A model generated the notes under the pieces. It was not told the origin of the DNA, ran no database searches, and worked only from the letters and a program-made list of their open reading frames with translations. The position numbers were made by a program, and so were the translations under genes. From Pacificispira sp965223125 (GTDB lineage: Bacteria; Pseudomonadota; Alphaproteobacteria; UBA8366; Aestuariispiraceae), in the NCBI GenBank assembly GCA_965223125.1, contig OZ244984.1:3410001-3474000 (forward strand): DNA of 64,000 bases, written 5' to 3'. Numbering within the stretch: the stretch's first letter is position 1; the number at the start of each line of letters is the position of its first letter. Shown here piece by piece: positions 1 through 7,609 of this stretch.

Positions 1-2
1 CG

Positions 3-758
3 CTGCTGCTCGGGTTCTTCCTGGCCTTTGCGGTTGCCGAACATATCTACAACTTTCTGGCCTATCCGCTGGTGAGTTCCTGGGGCGAGAATCTGGAAGG
101 GCGGCGGATGATCTTCACCGCGCCCCATGAATGGTTCTTCACCCAGATGAAGGTCGCGCTGTTCACGTCCTTCTGCTTCACCTTCCCGCTGATTGCCGGC
201 CAGATGTGGATGTTCGTTGCGCCGGGCCTGTATCGCCATGAAAAGAAAGCATTCCTGCCCTTTCTGCTGGCAACGCCGTTTCTGTTCACCCTGGGGGCCG
301 CTTTCGTTTATTACCTGGTGATGCCGGTCGCGCTCAGTTTTTTCCTGGGATTCGAGCAGACTGCCGCCGAGGGCCTGCGCGTCGAGATGGAGGCGAAGGT
401 CAGCGAATACCTGTCCTTTGCTATGACGCTGATCTTTGCTTTCGGTCTGTGTTTCGAACTTCCGGTCCTGCTGACGCTGCTGGTCAAGGTCGGGATGACC
501 TCGGTCAAGAGCCTGCGGGAGAAGCGGCGCTATGCAATCCTGATCGCCTTCATCGCAGCGGCCATTCTTACTCCACCCGATCCATTGAGCCAGATTGGCC
601 TCGCGATTCCGATCATCCTGCTCTACGAGATTTCGATCTGGTGCGGTACCCTGATCGAGAGAAACCGCAAGGCGCGTGACAAGCTGCTCGGGCTCGATGT
701 GGAAGAGGATGACGAGGATGAAGAGGACGGTGAGAGCAAGGACAAGACGCCGTCCTGA
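3..758 (+). CDS. tatC: Sec-independent protein translocase TatC (5' truncated by window)
   Basis: TatC is the multi-spanning inner-membrane receptor for twin-arginine signal peptides. The reading frame is open from the window edge, so the N-terminal part with the first transmembrane segment(s) lies outside; about 251 residues are visible. Seen: several hydrophobic segments, the conserved loop TAPHEWFFTQMKVALF holding the Glu that in E. coli TatC (Glu103) contacts the signal peptide, the late motif TPPDPLSQ, and a very acidic tail (EEDDEDEEDGE). A GTG at 72 is internal, not a start. tatC normally follows tatA and tatB, which should lie just upstream. serS follows at 75 bp, a common alphaproteobacterial order. 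A Tat-dependent binding protein occurs later in the window (46.9 kb). Confidence 0.96.
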   Translation: MLLGFFLAFAVAEHIYNFLAYPLVSSWGENLEGRRMIFTAPHEWFFTQMKVALFTSFCFTFPLIAGQMWMFVAPGLYRHEKKAFLPFLLATPFLFTLGAAFVYYLVMPVALSFFLGFEQTAAEGLRVEMEAKVSEYLSFAMTLIFAFGLCFELPVLLTLLVKVGMTSVKSLREKRRYAILIAFIAAAILTPPDPLSQIGLAIPIILLYEISIWCGTLIERNRKARDKLLGLDVEEDDEDEEDGESKDKTPS

Positions 759-832
759 CATCCAGACCGGCGGACCAGCCCTGATCCTGCCTCCGCGCGA
801 TACAATCCGAGCGACTGACTGGAGATTTGACG

Positions 833-2116
833 ATGCACGATTTGAAGTTGATCCGTGACAATCCGGAAGGCTTTGACGCGGCGATGGCTCGCCGTGGCGT
901 ATCGTCTCCCTCTATCGATATCCTGGCACTGGACGAGGCGCGCCGTGCCGCCCAGACCCGGATGCAGGAAATCCAGAGTCGCCGCAATGCGGCCTCGAAA
1001 GAGGTCGGGATGCGCAAGGCGAAGGGCGAGGATGCCGATGACCTGATCGCCGAGGTCCAGGCTCTGAAGGACGGTCTGGCGCAGTCCGAGGAAGAGGAAA
1101 AGGCGCTGTCCGAGAAGCTGGATGCGCTGCTCGCCAGCCTGCCGAACCTGCCTTTTGACGATGTTCCCCAGGGGGGTGGGGAGGAGGAGAATGTCGAAAT
1201 CCGCCGGATTGGAGAACCGCGGGTCTTTGATTTCGCCGCGAAGGAACATTTCGATCTGGGCGAAGCACTGGGCCTGATGGATTTCGAGACCGCCGCGACA
1301 ATGTCAGGCGCGCGTTTCGTGCTGTTGAAAGGGGCCCTGGCGCGGCTGGAGCGGGCGCTGGCCTGTTTCATGCTGGATACCCATACGGAGCGGAATGGCT
1401 ATACCGAGGTCGTGCCGCCGATGCTGGTGCGCGACAATGCCATGTTCGGGACCGGGCAACTGCCGAAATTTGCCGAGGACCTGTTCCATACCGATGATGG
1501 GTTCTGGCTGATTCCGACCGCCGAAGTGCCGCTGACCAATACGGCGGCGGAGAAGATCTGGGACGAGGGTGACCTGCCGATGCGGCTGACCGCCTGGACG
1601 CCCTGTTTCCGGTCGGAGGCCGGGGCGGCGGGCAAGGATACCCGTGGCATGATCCGCCAGCACCAGTTTTCCAAGGTGGAGATGGTCTCCATCACCCATC
1701 CCGATAACTCGGACGCGGAACTGGAGCGGATGACCGCCTGTGCCGAAGGCATTCTGAGCGCGCTCGGCCTGCCATTCCGCACGATTGTTCTTTGCACTGG
1801 CGATATGGGATTCGGCGCACGCAAGACCTATGATATCGAGGTCTGGCTGCCGGGTCAGAACCGCTATCGGGAGATTTCAAGCTGTTCCAACTGCGGTGAT
1901 TTCCAGGCGCGCCGGATGAAGGCCCGTTTCCGCACGGCGGGGGAGAAGGGAACGCGCTTTGTCCATACTCTGAACGGTTCCGGCCTTGCGGTGGGGCGCA
2001 CGATGATCGCCATACTGGAAAATTATCAGAATGGCGATGGCTCCATCACTGTTCCCGACGCCCTGCGCTCCTATATGGGTGGCGTGGAAACCATTTCAGT
2101 CGCGGTCAGGGTGTAG
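833..2116 (+). CDS. serS: seryl-tRNA synthetase
   Basis: Cytosolic class II aminoacyl-tRNA synthetase charging tRNA-Ser. The protein is 427 residues, the usual bacterial length. It has the N-terminal tRNA-binding coiled coil (about residues 30-100, rich in Glu/Ala/Lys) followed by the class II catalytic core. Visible core motifs are the TAEVPLTN block, motif 2 around PCFRSEAGAAGKDTRGMIRQHQF and the C-terminal motif 3 around NGSGLAVGRT. The start is taken at ATG 833 because the family begins MHDLKLIRDNP and GGAG stands at 821-824; a TTG two codons upstream is less likely. surE starts 8 bp after the stop, so the two are probably co-transcribed. Confidence 0.97.
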   Translation: MHDLKLIRDNPEGFDAAMARRGVSSPSIDILALDEARRAAQTRMQEIQSRRNAASKEVGMRKAKGEDADDLIAEVQALKDGLAQSEEEEKALSEKLDALLASLPNLPFDDVPQGGGEEENVEIRRIGEPRVFDFAAKEHFDLGEALGLMDFETAATMSGARFVLLKGALARLERALACFMLDTHTERNGYTEVVPPMLVRDNAMFGTGQLPKFAEDLFHTDDGFWLIPTAEVPLTNTAAEKIWDEGDLPMRLTAWTPCFRSEAGAAGKDTRGMIRQHQFSKVEMVSITHPDNSDAELERMTACAEGILSALGLPFRTIVLCTGDMGFGARKTYDIEVWLPGQNRYREISSCSNCGDFQARRMKARFRTAGEKGTRFVHTLNGSGLAVGRTMIAILENYQNGDGSITVPDALRSYMGGVETISVAVRV

Positions 2117-2124
2117 TCGGACAT

Positions 2125-2898
2125 ATGATATCATCGATTGATCTGTCCCGGGCGCGTGTCCTGATCACCAATGATGACGGGATCGATGCGGAGGGGCTGG
2201 CGGTTCTGGAGGGGATCGTTCGGCCTCTGGTGGGCGAGCTCTGGGTCATCGCGCCATCGGAGGGACACAGCGGTGCCTCGGCCATGGTCAGCCTGCGCCG
2301 GGAGGTTGAACTGCTCGCGCGGGGAGAACGCCGCTATGCGGTGACGGGGCGACCGGCGGACAGCGTGCAGGCCGCCTTGCGCATCCTCATGACGGAAGCG
2401 CCGCCCGATCTGGTGCTGAGTGGTATCAATCACGGGTTGAATATCGGCGGTGACCTGCTGTATTCCGGCACGGTCGGGGCGGCGATGTGTGCCGCCGTGA
2501 ACGGCATCCCGTCCATCGCGCTGAGCGCCGATCATGAGAGCGGACAGCCGGTCGAGCCGGAAACCTGGACCGATGTCCGGGCGCATCTGCCGACGGTCCT
2601 GACCCGGATCTGCCGCTTCGGATTCGCGTCGGGCGGGGCCTATGGGGTCAATTTTCCCAAGCGCATCGCCGATCCGGAACCGCAGGTCTGTCATCAGGGC
2701 CTGTCGCGCGACGGTTTTTATTATCATCCCGTGCCGGGATCGGACTCGCGCTATATCCTGCATCATGGAAACCCGGAGGGAAGCTGGTTCCCGGCCACGG
2801 ATTCCGGTGCCATCGCCAATGGCCGGATCGCCGTGACGCCGCTGACCCTGGACCGAACGGACTGGGACCTCTTGCACCGGGCCACCGAAGCGCTTTAG
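2125..2898 (+). CDS. surE: 5'/3'-nucleotidase SurE
   Basis: SurE is a metal-dependent nucleoside monophosphate phosphatase linked to stationary-phase survival. The 257-residue protein opens with the family signature LITNDDGIDAEGL, whose two Asp bind the metal, and has the second signature SGINHGLNIGGDLLYSGTVGAA near residues 94-115. Length and order are those of the family. It sits between serS (8 bp upstream) and pcm (27 bp downstream). The surE-pcm-nlpD series is conserved in many proteobacteria and is tied to stress survival and damaged-protein repair. Confidence 0.96.
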   Translation: MISSIDLSRARVLITNDDGIDAEGLAVLEGIVRPLVGELWVIAPSEGHSGASAMVSLRREVELLARGERRYAVTGRPADSVQAALRILMTEAPPDLVLSGINHGLNIGGDLLYSGTVGAAMCAAVNGIPSIALSADHESGQPVEPETWTDVRAHLPTVLTRICRFGFASGGAYGVNFPKRIADPEPQVCHQGLSRDGFYYHPVPGSDSRYILHHGNPEGSWFPATDSGAIANGRIAVTPLTLDRTDWDLLHRATEAL

Positions 2899-2925
2899 GC
2901 TCTACCATCAATTTGGGACGGTGCC

Positions 2926-3579
2926 GTGATCGCGATGGACGTCAATTCGGAGCGCGCAAAGCTGATTCTGGCCTTGCGACGGAACGGGATTCTGGATCAG
3001 GCGGTGCTGTCCGCTCTGGAATCGATCCCGCGTGAGCTGTTCGTGCCGGAGACGTTCCAGCGCCATGCCTATGACGATTCCGCACTGCCCATCGGACGCG
3101 GCCAGACGATCAGCCAGCCGCTGATCGTCGCGATGATGACCGAGGCGCTGCAACTCACAAGACGCAGCAAGGTTCTGGAGATCGGCACCGGTTCCGGCTA
3201 TCAGGCGGCGGTCCTCTCGAAGCTGTCGCGGCGGGTCTATACGATCGAGCGTCACAAGCCCCTGATGAAGGAGGCGGAGCGGCTGTTCCGGCAGCTTGAC
3301 CTGCACAATATCGTCACCCGCTTCGGGGATGGCTCCACCGGCTGGGTGGAACAGGCCCCGTTCGACCGCATCATCGTCACCGCCGCCGCGCCGGAACTGC
3401 CCCTCGTGCTGGTCGATCAACTGGCACCGGGCGGGCGGATCGTCGTGCCGGTGGGGGAGACGGGGGACAGCCAGACCCTGATGCTGGGCGTACGGACAAC
3501 GCAGGGGCTGCAACTGGAGGAACTGGGCGGCGTGCGCTTTGTGCCGCTGCTGCCCGGTGTGGAGGCAGGGCATGGCTAG
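2926..3579 (+). CDS. pcm: protein-L-isoaspartate O-methyltransferase
   Basis: Cytosolic SAM-dependent enzyme that methylates L-isoaspartyl residues and so starts the repair of damaged proteins. The protein is 217 residues from GTG 2926, which has GGGACG at 2915-2920; ATG 2935 would give 214 residues but has a poor ribosome site. The PCMT motifs are present: GRGQTISQP near residue 59 and SAM motif I VLEIGTGSGYQA near 84. Its stop (3577-3579) overlaps the start of the following lipoprotein gene at 3572, suggesting translational coupling. Confidence 0.96.
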   Translation: MIAMDVNSERAKLILALRRNGILDQAVLSALESIPRELFVPETFQRHAYDDSALPIGRGQTISQPLIVAMMTEALQLTRRSKVLEIGTGSGYQAAVLSKLSRRVYTIERHKPLMKEAERLFRQLDLHNIVTRFGDGSTGWVEQAPFDRIIVTAAAPELPLVLVDQLAPGGRIVVPVGETGDSQTLMLGVRTTQGLQLEELGGVRFVPLLPGVEAGHG

Positions 3580-4708
3580 GCTGCTTCCTGTCGCGCTGCT
3601 CTGCCTGCTGCTCACCGCCTGTGGTGGCGGGCGCGGGCCGGATGTGCGCATTTTTGACGGCTCGTCGGTGCCTGACGCCGGGCAGGGGACAGCGCGCACG
3701 ACCGGTGGATCGACTGCGGGCGGATCAACAGCGGGCGGATCGACCAATACCGCCGTCGCCCCGCCCGAGGACGGGGTCCATACCGTGCGCCGGGGGGAGA
3801 CGCTGTATGCGATATCGCGCGGCTATCGGGTGCCGCTGCGCACGCTGATCGTCGAGAACGGCCTGTCGCCGCCCTATGACCTGCTGGTCGGGCAGCGCAT
3901 CCGCATTCCGGCGGTGCGTGTTCATACCGTCCGCGCGGGGGAGACGGTGTATGGCATCTCCCGGCACTATGGCGTGGCGATGAACGAGTTGGTGCGGCTG
4001 AACCGCATCCCTGCCCCTTATCGTATTCAGGTAGGGCAGGGGCTCAGCATCCCGGCGGGAACAGGCCCGGTCACGCGCCAGACCGTGGCGGTCAGCCCCA
4101 ATGCCGCGCAACCGCCTTCTTCCCCCTCTACCTCGATACCGGCCCCGCAGCCCGGAACCGATCCGAATGCGCCTTCAGCGACACCGACACAACCCGCCCC
4201 GCCCGCTCCGCCTGCGCCGACGCCGGTGGAGCCGGATTATGGGCCGAACCGGGTCGTCTATCCGGTCGCCAAGCCGACCCCGCCACCGCGCCTTGTCGGG
4301 CCGATCCCGCAGCCGCCCGCACTGTCCGGGGAGGGCTTCCTCTGGCCGGTTCAGGGCAGCATTGTCTCCGGCTACGGGCCAAAGGGCAGGGGGTTACACA
4401 ATGACGGCATCAACATCGCCGCCCCCCGCAACAGCCCGATCCGCGCCTCGGAGGCCGGAGTCGTCGCCTATGCCGGGGACGGATTGCAGGGATTCGGCAA
4501 TATCGTGCTGATCAAGCACCGCGACGGCTATGTCACCGCCTATGCCCATGCCGATACGCTGCTGGTCACGCGCGGCCAGGTCATCCAGCGCGGCCAGGCC
4601 ATCGCCCGCGTCGGCTCCACCGGCAGCGTGGACAGCCCCCAGGTCCATTTCCAGATCCGCCGGGGCCGCAATGCCATAGACCCGCGAACGCTGTTGTTGA
4701 CGAGTTGA
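3572..4708 (+). CDS. nlpD: NlpD-like LysM/LytM lipoprotein, probable amidase activator
   Basis: Predicted lipoprotein of 378 residues. The signal peptide ends in the lipobox LTAC (Cys17). A Gly/Ser/Thr linker follows, then two LysM modules (about 70-113 and 118-161) that bind peptidoglycan, a long Pro-rich linker, and a C-terminal LytM/M23 domain (about 255-375). The M23 active site is not intact: one zinc histidine (His276) is kept, but the Asp of HxxxD is Asn281 and the first His of the HxH motif is Gln357. This matches NlpD/EnvC-type domains, which activate cell-wall amidases and are not themselves peptidases (family knowledge). The gene overlaps the pcm stop and closes the surE-pcm-nlpD run. 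Confidence 0.9.
   Translation: MARLLPVALLCLLLTACGGGRGPDVRIFDGSSVPDAGQGTARTTGGSTAGGSTAGGSTNTAVAPPEDGVHTVRRGETLYAISRGYRVPLRTLIVENGLSPPYDLLVGQRIRIPAVRVHTVRAGETVYGISRHYGVAMNELVRLNRIPAPYRIQVGQGLSIPAGTGPVTRQTVAVSPNAAQPPSSPSTSIPAPQPGTDPNAPSATPTQPAPPAPPAPTPVEPDYGPNRVVYPVAKPTPPPRLVGPIPQPPALSGEGFLWPVQGSIVSGYGPKGRGLHNDGINIAAPRNSPIRASEAGVVAYAGDGLQGFGNIVLIKHRDGYVTAYAHADTLLVTRGQVIQRGQAIARVGSTGSVDSPQVHFQIRRGRNAIDPRTLLLTS
3700..3747 (+). repeat. in-gene tandem repeat encoding (G)GSTA units
   Basis: About three imperfect 15-bp units inside the NlpD-like gene encode TGGSTAGGSTAGGST, a flexible linker between the lipidated N-terminus and the first LysM. Such repeats can change copy number without breaking the frame. 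Confidence 0.7.
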
Positions 4709-4774
4709 GGGGGACTAGGTGAGTGTGTCTCGTGACGTTGATTAAGACCCTGTTGGTACAAGAAATTTGTCTCA

Positions 4775-4804
4775 TTGGAATGCATCATTTGCGTATACTA
4801 TAAA
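4775..4804 (+). promoter_or_regulatory. possible sigma70-type promoter for the membrane ORF
   Basis: TTGGAA (4775-4780) and TATAAA (4799-4804) are separated by 18 bp and lie upstream of the AT-rich gene at 4860. The pattern is plausible but short, and AT-rich DNA makes chance matches common. Confidence 0.3.
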
Positions 4805-4821
4805 GATACGTCGCTTACCCT

Positions 4822-4844
4822 CACTCATTCAGTTATAATGAGTG
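4822..4844. repeat. 8-bp perfect inverted repeat upstream of the membrane ORF
   Basis: CACTCATT (4822-4829) and AATGAGTG (4837-4844) are exact inverted copies around a 7-nt spacer. The pair lies 15 bp before the GTG at 4860 and just after the possible promoter. It could be an operator or a leader hairpin. There is no T-tract, so it is not a standard terminator. Confidence 0.55.
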
Positions 4845-4859
4845 TATAGGCGCGTATAA

Positions 4860-5519
4860 GTGGGGTTTTATCAGGTGTCTGGAGAACTATCAGAACCAAC
4901 CTTTTGGTTAACCTCTCAGTTAGGTCCGTTTCTCGTCTCGTTATTTGTTACCGTGGTTGGTGGATTAATTCTCCGCGGGCTTCAACCATCGGCAAAAATA
5001 ATGTGGTCGAAACCGCATGAGTATTCACATTTAATTCGAGTAAAACCTCACACTGAACAATTGTCTGAAGGCACATCGAATGAATTTGACGGGACAAAAG
5101 CTGAAGCTGCACAAGCCTCTCCTACAACTACTTTGATACGAACGGGCAGTGTCTTCGTTCAAAATGTTGGTAGAATGCCAGCGAATGGCGTCGAAGTAAT
5201 TTACAATTGGGAACCTGAAAATTTTGAACTTTGGCCAGTCATACCGTATCAAACTGAGATGCTACCCGACCGTCGATTAGTGGTTCGAGTGCCGAATTTA
5301 GGCCCAAAGGAATGGTTTCGCATCGAGTCGATAAGTGGAAGGGAATTGCCAGCGGTCGTTCGTGTCAGAAGTTGTGAAGGTGAAGCATCCCCTGTGCCAA
5401 TGGCCCCACAAAGAATTTATCCCCAATGGTTCAACATTTCAGCTTTTATCCTTATGTTGGTTGGTGTCTTCTCAATCATATATCTCGTCACCTATTTTGT
5501 GTTTGAACTATTGAATTAG
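4860..5519 (+). CDS. unknown two-TM membrane protein in an AT-rich insert
   Basis: Not assigned to a family. The 219-residue frame predicts an N-terminal membrane segment (about residues 20-43, LGPFLVSLFVTVVGGLIL), a middle region of about 140 residues that looks beta-rich (FVQNVGRMPANGVEVIYNW, VPNLGPKEWFRI, LPAVVRVRSCEG), and a C-terminal membrane segment (about 193-216) close to the end. Both ends in the membrane with a globular middle suggests a sensor or membrane-anchored domain, but no function is claimed. The start is uncertain: GTG 4860 or GTG 4875, neither with a strong ribosome site. Codon use and base composition are clearly AT-richer than those of nlpD and manC, which points to horizontal transfer. 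Confidence 0.65.
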   Translation: MGFYQVSGELSEPTFWLTSQLGPFLVSLFVTVVGGLILRGLQPSAKIMWSKPHEYSHLIRVKPHTEQLSEGTSNEFDGTKAEAAQASPTTTLIRTGSVFVQNVGRMPANGVEVIYNWEPENFELWPVIPYQTEMLPDRRLVVRVPNLGPKEWFRIESISGRELPAVVRVRSCEGEASPVPMAPQRIYPQWFNISAFILMLVGVFSIIYLVTYFVFELLN

Positions 5520-5832
5520 AGTGAGTGCCCTTTTGGTGCCCTTCTAGTTTAATCTTAAACCGTTCTATCTGATTTTATAGCAAAGGTGCCCACGACAGTG
5601 CCATTATAAATAATTGATTCTAAAGTTTTATTACTCGACTAGCGGCTTTGGTATGGGAGAGGTTGATCGTGGCTTATTGGGATCATGTAAGTCGGTTTCC
5701 TTCGCTGATCTGTACAGTGTCCGAGATCAATAGTGGCTTTGACAGGAAGGGGCTATTGCCCTGAACTGAAACCGCTTCGATGTCCGGTTTCAAGTCCGTA
5801 TCAGGAACCATTTTCAGCTACCAAATCCGGAC
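5520..5832. other. gene-free AT-rich stretch with GTGCC repeats
   Basis: No gene seen. The first 80 bp carry four GTGCC-type repeats (5525, 5536, 5586, 5598); the first two are GTGCCCTT copies spaced 11 bp, about one helical turn. The rest is unremarkable and runs into the 3' end of manC on the other strand. Repeats of this kind resemble arm-type sites near phage-type integrases, but no integrase is present, so this is only a guess. Confidence 0.4.
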
Positions 5833-7263
5833 CTACCCCCGCCCGTAGACATCATCCAGGCGTTCGATGTCGTCTTCTTCCAGATAGTCGCCGACCTGGA
5901 CTTCGATCAGGTGGAGCGGGGTGTCGCCCTTGTTTTCCAGGCGGTGGACCGCGCCGATCGGGACATAGGTGCTCTGGTTACGGGTCAGTACGGTCTCGGT
6001 GCCATCGATGGTGACATGGGCGGTGCCCTGGACGACGACCCAGTGTTCGGAGCGCTGGCGGTGGCGTTGCAGCGACAGGCGGCCGCCGGGGCGCACGGTG
6101 ATGCGCTTGGCGCGGAATCCGGGCGCGCGGTCGATATCCTCATAGGTGCCCCAGGGCCGGGAGACGCGCAGATGCGTCTCGGCCTCCGGATGGCCGTCGG
6201 CGGAGAGGGCGGCAACCATCTCCTTCACCTCATCGGCGCGGCTCATCGGCGCGACAAGGACGGCATCGGCGGTGGAGACGACGACCATGTCCGACAGGCC
6301 GATGGCGGCGAGCAGCCGTCCGTCCTCCGCCCGCAGATAGCTGTTCGCGGTATCGCGGATCGCGACCGCGCCGCTGCGCGCATTGCCCCGGTCGTCCAGC
6401 GCGGCCACGCCATGCAGCGCGCCCCAGGAGCCAAGGTCGCTCCAGCCCATATCGGCGGCGACAGTGGCGGCCCGGTCGGTATGCTCCATCACCGCAACAT
6501 CGATGGAGACCGAGGGGGCGGCGGCGAAAGCGGCGGCATCCAGCCGCACGAAACCGAGATCCTGCACCGCGCCGGACAGCGCCCGCTTTGCGGCCTCCCA
6601 GACCGCCGGGGCATGGGTCAGCAGTTCATCGCGCATCACCGAGGCGCGGAAGACGAACATGCCGCTGTTCCAGCCATAGCCGCCGAGGTCGAGATAGGAT
6701 TGCGCGGTGGCCGCATCGGGCTTCTCGACGAAGGCATCGACGGCGTCGATCCCGCTCAGGCCGGGGAGGGGCGCGCCGTGGCGGATATAGCCATAGCCGG
6801 TTTCGGCCCGTGTCGGGGTGATGGAGAAGGTGACGATCCGCCCGGCCTTCGCCCCCTCCAGCGCCGTGGCGATGGCGGATCGAAAGGCCGCATTGTCCCG
6901 AATGCGATGGTCGGACGCGAAGATTCCCAGGATCGGATCATTCCCATCGGCCAGCGCTATGCCACAGGCCAGTGCAACCGCAGGCGCGGTATTGCGGCCC
7001 GTCGGCTCCAGGATCAGAGCTTGCGGTGCGATGCCGATCTCCTCCAGTTGCTGGCGGATCAGGAAGCGATGGTCGTCATTGGCGATCACGATGGGGGCAA
7101 CCGCCATCGGCAGGCCCGCCAGCCGCTGCGCCGTCTGCTGCAACAGAGACCCGTCACCGATCAGCGGCAGCAACTGTTTGGGATAGGTGCGCCGGGACAG
7201 CGGCCAGAGCCGCGTGCCGGAGCCGCCGGACAGGATCACCGGGCAGAATGCATCGTCTTTCAA
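5833..7263 (-). CDS. manC: mannose-1-phosphate guanylyltransferase / mannose-6-phosphate isomerase
   Basis: Bifunctional type II PMI/GMP enzyme (AlgA/ManC/XanB family): GTP + mannose-1-P to GDP-mannose, plus fructose-6-P/mannose-6-P isomerisation, supplying GDP-mannose for polysaccharide or LPS. The 476-residue protein begins with the nucleotidyltransferase signature VILSGGSGTRLWPLSR and the KQLLPL motif. The C-terminal cupin isomerase half shows RPWGTYEDID and LSLQRHRQRSEHW near residue 400. The start appears to be TTG at 7263, preceded on the minus strand by an AGGA ribosome site about 9 nt away; no ATG lies nearby. The gene stands alone with no other sugar-nucleotide genes beside it. Confidence 0.95.
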   Translation of the reverse strand: MKDDAFCPVILSGGSGTRLWPLSRRTYPKQLLPLIGDGSLLQQTAQRLAGLPMAVAPIVIANDDHRFLIRQQLEEIGIAPQALILEPTGRNTAPAVALACGIALADGNDPILGIFASDHRIRDNAAFRSAIATALEGAKAGRIVTFSITPTRAETGYGYIRHGAPLPGLSGIDAVDAFVEKPDAATAQSYLDLGGYGWNSGMFVFRASVMRDELLTHAPAVWEAAKRALSGAVQDLGFVRLDAAAFAAAPSVSIDVAVMEHTDRAATVAADMGWSDLGSWGALHGVAALDDRGNARSGAVAIRDTANSYLRAEDGRLLAAIGLSDMVVVSTADAVLVAPMSRADEVKEMVAALSADGHPEAETHLRVSRPWGTYEDIDRAPGFRAKRITVRPGGRLSLQRHRQRSEHWVVVQGTAHVTIDGTETVLTRNQSTYVPIGAVHRLENKGDTPLHLIEVQVGDYLEEDDIERLDDVYGRG

Positions 7264-7432
7264 CAGTCACGATCCTTCGTATCGAACAGGAGGCGCACAG
7301 TACAAAGCACCGCGCCGGATTGAAAGCGATCCGAACGGGGACGCGCAGAGTGTCAGGAGATATTCCGGGGATGGGAGGTATTTGGGCTTTTCAGGGTTCT
7401 GGAAAACGCGCCAGAAATCCAGCCAGCCGCCC

Positions 7433-7460
7433 TGGATACCCGCCTTCGCGGGTATGACGA
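7433..7460. repeat. REP-like palindromic unit, reverse orientation
   Basis: TGGATACCCGC, a 4-nt loop, then GCGGGTATGACGA: stem ATACCCGC/GCGGGTAT at 7436-7443 and 7448-7455. This matches the widespread 'GTCATTCCCGC..GCGGGAATCCA' class of intergenic palindromes, read on the minus strand. Confidence 0.75.
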
Positions 7461-7522
7461 TAGGGTAGGGTGTATATAGGTGAAAAAGGTATCGATAAAC
7501 AGGGAGAAAGTGGACATTCATT

Positions 7523-7552
7523 CGTCACTCCCGCGCAGGCGGGAGTCCAGAG
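7523..7552. repeat. REP-like palindromic unit, forward orientation
   Basis: CGTCACTCCCGC, loop GCAG, then GCGGGAGTCCAGAG: stem ACTCCCGC/GCGGGAGT at 7527-7534 and 7539-7546. Same family as the unit at 7433 but opposite in orientation, so the two form an inverted pair about 90 bp apart. Confidence 0.75.
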
Positions 7553-7609
7553 AGGTTCGCACCGATCTGCACCGTCACTCCCGAATGCCCATCTTTGCGG
7601 GCTCCCCTG

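Larger units (their letters stand above)
7264..7609. other. intergenic stretch carrying palindromic repeats
   Basis: No gene seen. The DNA between manC and the GlxA-type regulator holds two short palindromic repeat units (listed separately) and a third degenerate unit near 7574-7605, followed by a small CCCCTG/CAGGGG hairpin at the 3' end of the regulator gene. Confidence 0.6.

Noticed and set aside
5911..7323. 470-codon plus-strand frame opposite manC
   Set aside because: Mirror of the manC reading frame; low-complexity Gly/Arg/Asp translation and no ribosome site.
7433..7605. possible CRISPR array
   Set aside because: Units are few, differ in sequence and alternate in orientation; no regular spacers and no cas genes.
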